A stretch of 64,000 nucleotides of DNA from Metaphire vulgaris (taxonomy: Eukaryota > Annelida > Clitellata > Crassiclitellata > Megascolecidae), in NCBI GenBank assembly GCA_018105865.1, contig CM030842.1, positions 17,679,915-17,743,914 of the forward strand, read 5' to 3'. The notes under the pieces are model-generated. The model had not been told where the DNA came from. It saw only the letters and a list, made by a program, of their open reading frames with translations, and searched no databases. Positions 60,247 to 64,000 of the stretch are shown here, in pieces (the stretch's first letter is position 1; every line of letters begins with the position of its first letter). The position numbers and the translations under genes were made by a program.

Positions 60247-61012
60247 TCAATCGTAGTTCCTCTCTCTTTCTTTAAACTTTATTCATTCAGATGACGACTT
60301 TCATTTTATTATTCGCTGTCTAAATCGTCCAGTCTAATCTCGTGGCGTCATGAGACATCAAGTAGAATATCTCAACATTGATACGGGTTTCTTTAGATCG
60401 AGCGCTTTGCCTAATTACCTACAAATAGCTTATCAAGGCGCCGCACTTTAAGTGCCGTGTACGGTGGAGGGGGGGCTCGTTATGGAGTCTGGCTCACCGA
60501 GAGAGTCTCTCTTCTATACTATCGATCTCTGCTCAGCTTTTAGCAACACAGTAGAATAAAGGAATTGAGAATGTGGGGGGGAGGGTCTATGCATGACACT
60601 GGCGCCATTCAGTCGTCGTCTGCATAGGTTCTCTTGTCATTCCACTTGACATCCAAATGTGGGACAGCTTCAACCCCATGTGCCACTAGCAATACCAGAT
60701 TCTCTTATCCAGCCATGCCCGGCAAGTAACAGCTCATGTTCCAACTGGACAGAATAGAGTCTGTCTCTCTCTTTCTTTCTTTCTTTCTGTATCTATGCCT
60801 GTGTATGTGTGAATGTTTGGTGGGATTTGTGTAATTGCTCTTACAGAGAGTTTTATCTAATCTCATTCATTCAGTTTTGACCTGAGAGTCATTCATCAAA
60901 TACATTTCGAATCGTGGCTGTGACAAGGTATCTCAGTTAGCGTCATATCCTAAGAGGAAAAAGCAGCCGCCAGTCACCGGCACGAGGGAGGGAGGGAGGG
61001 CAGTTACGGGAG

Positions 61013-62794
<1,782 letters not shown>

Positions 62795-62852
62795 ATAATA
62801 ACAATAATGTGGTAGGTATTCGGTAGCCATTGAATTGCATTTGTCGTTTCAG

Positions 62853-63385
62853 ACGATCAGATGCACAGCAGTTGGATGTCTATGCTGCGGGTTTTCACCA
62901 CTCAAGACCCATCTGAGAATCTGCAGTTCCTGTCGTCATGGATGGGTCATCCACGGTCAGTCTACATTCGCTCAATGAGTAAATAGCATGTGTAATATTA
63001 TTATATTATACAGATGATTGTTACTACGAAACACGAATGTCATTCGCGTGCCTTATTAATCGAGTGACCGTTTCATGATTTCATAGCCATGGATAAAGTC
63101 GGTAAACGTCCTCCAGGCCACGTGACCCTGACGTCATCTGCAGTGACGAATGGTTCTTTGGAGGCGAACTACCTGTTCGACGTCACCAGTTTGATCCTGT
63201 TCGGTGCAAATGCGGTTCCAACGCGACTTAAGATTCTGCTCGATCGTCTCTTCGTTCATTTCGACAGAGAAATTCTGCTTCAGATTCTGTCTGCGTTCGA
63301 TTGGACATACGAAGATTATTCGAGAGGATACAAGATCCAGGTATAAAAGGAGACAACGGTCTGTGTGTGTGTGTGTGTGTGTGTG

Positions 63386-63436
<51 letters not shown>

Positions 63437-63788
63437 GTCGCTTTCTTTCGTTTCAGCTCTATAATAGTAATAGTAATAGTAATAGTAATAGCTCTTCTTG
63501 CATATTTTTTGTGCTGTGTGTTAGTTTTTGCTTCTCTCTTTTGTTCTATTTTTTAGTTTGGTTTTGTGTTTTGGTTCTGCGTTTGTCTTTTGACTTCAGT
63601 TTAATGCGAAATATTATATAACACAGTAGGACATCAACTGTCGCTAAGATGTCCAAACGTAACCACGCTGCTTCTGACTAACTATTTAACTAACTAACGC
63701 ATTTCTATAGCGCCATTATAGTAATACACTTGGCAACAATCCGAAGCAGAATCGTGATTGCCTATGGCTTTGTTCTTAATCACTTTGC

Positions 63789-63820
<32 letters not shown>

Positions 63821-64000
63821 GCGTTTATTTGCGTCGTTCATTCGAAGCATCCATCGCACTTTCGTTTGACAGGAGATGGAGAAGGAGAATGGGGGAGGAT
63901 GATCCAGTTCCTCAGTTAATGCGCATTTGACGTGTTTGTAGGACGGATCGTCTGGACGTCCGTTGGACAGATGGACAATGGCCACTGTTGATGAAGAGTT
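62853..64000 (+). CDS. Basonuclin / disconnected-type zinc-finger protein (N-terminal part, cut by window end)
   Basis: Three exons with matching phases: 62853-62955 (phase 0 to 1), 63087-63340 (1 to 0) and 63942-64000 (running off the edge). Exon 1 encodes a Cys-rich segment, TIRCTAVGCLCCGF then CSSCRHGWVIH, followed across the splice by AMDKVGK. This is the conserved N-terminal basonuclin block (..CxxCKHGWVAHALDK). Exon 2 encodes YLFDVTSLILFGANAVPTRL and KILLDRLF..., the conserved helical region, ending YSRGYKIQ. Exon 3 begins DGSSGRPLDRWTMATVDEE, matching the family's ...VLDRW block. Basonuclins are nuclear transcriptional regulators with C2H2 finger pairs, and those would lie beyond the window. 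Whether it is the orthologue of BNC1/2 or of fly disco cannot be settled from this part. Upstream exons were not identified. Confidence 0.9.
63362..63435. repeat. (TG)n(TC)n microsatellite after a splice donor
   Basis: It starts 21 bp after the donor (63341) of the second basonuclin exon. A TAG/AAT-like tract (63465-63491) and a CAA tract (63792-63822) lie further along the same intron. Confidence 0.95.

Overview
This is a eukaryotic (metazoan) nuclear window. Genes are split by GT-AG introns, space between them is long and AT-rich, and the DNA is packed with microsatellites and small DNA transposons. No bacterial operon, CRISPR array, rRNA or certain tRNA gene is visible. The gene content (a Gcm transcription factor, a basonuclin-type zinc-finger gene, a sterol reductase and SUEL-lectin membrane receptors) suggests an invertebrate animal; the species cannot be named from the sequence.

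Layout. 1-8.3 kb: no convincing gene; a decayed LINE reverse transcriptase, two hAT-like MITEs and simple repeats. 8.3-25.1 kb (+ strand): a tandem cluster of SUEL/rhamnose-binding-lectin type transmembrane receptors. Nearly every exon is symmetric phase 1-1: lectin-domain exons, a serine-rich stalk, a transmembrane exon and a tyrosine-rich cytoplasmic tail. Gene A (8338-10366) is followed by a second transmembrane/tail cassette (11487-12670) with no lectin exons of its own. Gene B (14335-17659) is complete. Gene C (18954-25118) has one lectin domain plus a CUB-like domain, and one of its exons is split by a MITE. 27.2-28.7 kb (- strand): an uninterrupted DHCR7-like 7-dehydrocholesterol reductase. 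37.6-38.4 kb (+): a small Arg/Ser-rich protamine-like gene with a CRE/CCAAT promoter. 45.9-49.2 kb (- strand): a gcm (glial cells missing) gene assembled here from six exons, with an apparent one-base frameshift in the last. 49.2-62.8 kb: mostly repeats, LINE and SINE pieces. 62.85-64 kb (+): exons of a basonuclin/disconnected gene that runs off the right edge.

Mobile DNA. Most interspersed elements are short, palindrome-ended, start CAG and end CTG, and are flanked by 8-bp duplications, as expected for the hAT superfamily; six of them have perfect 8-bp duplications. Three 80-bp copies of a TTAA-flanked element look like piggyBac-type MITEs. Exon boundaries were chosen by splice consensus, reading-frame phase and similarity to the families as I know them; no database search was run.
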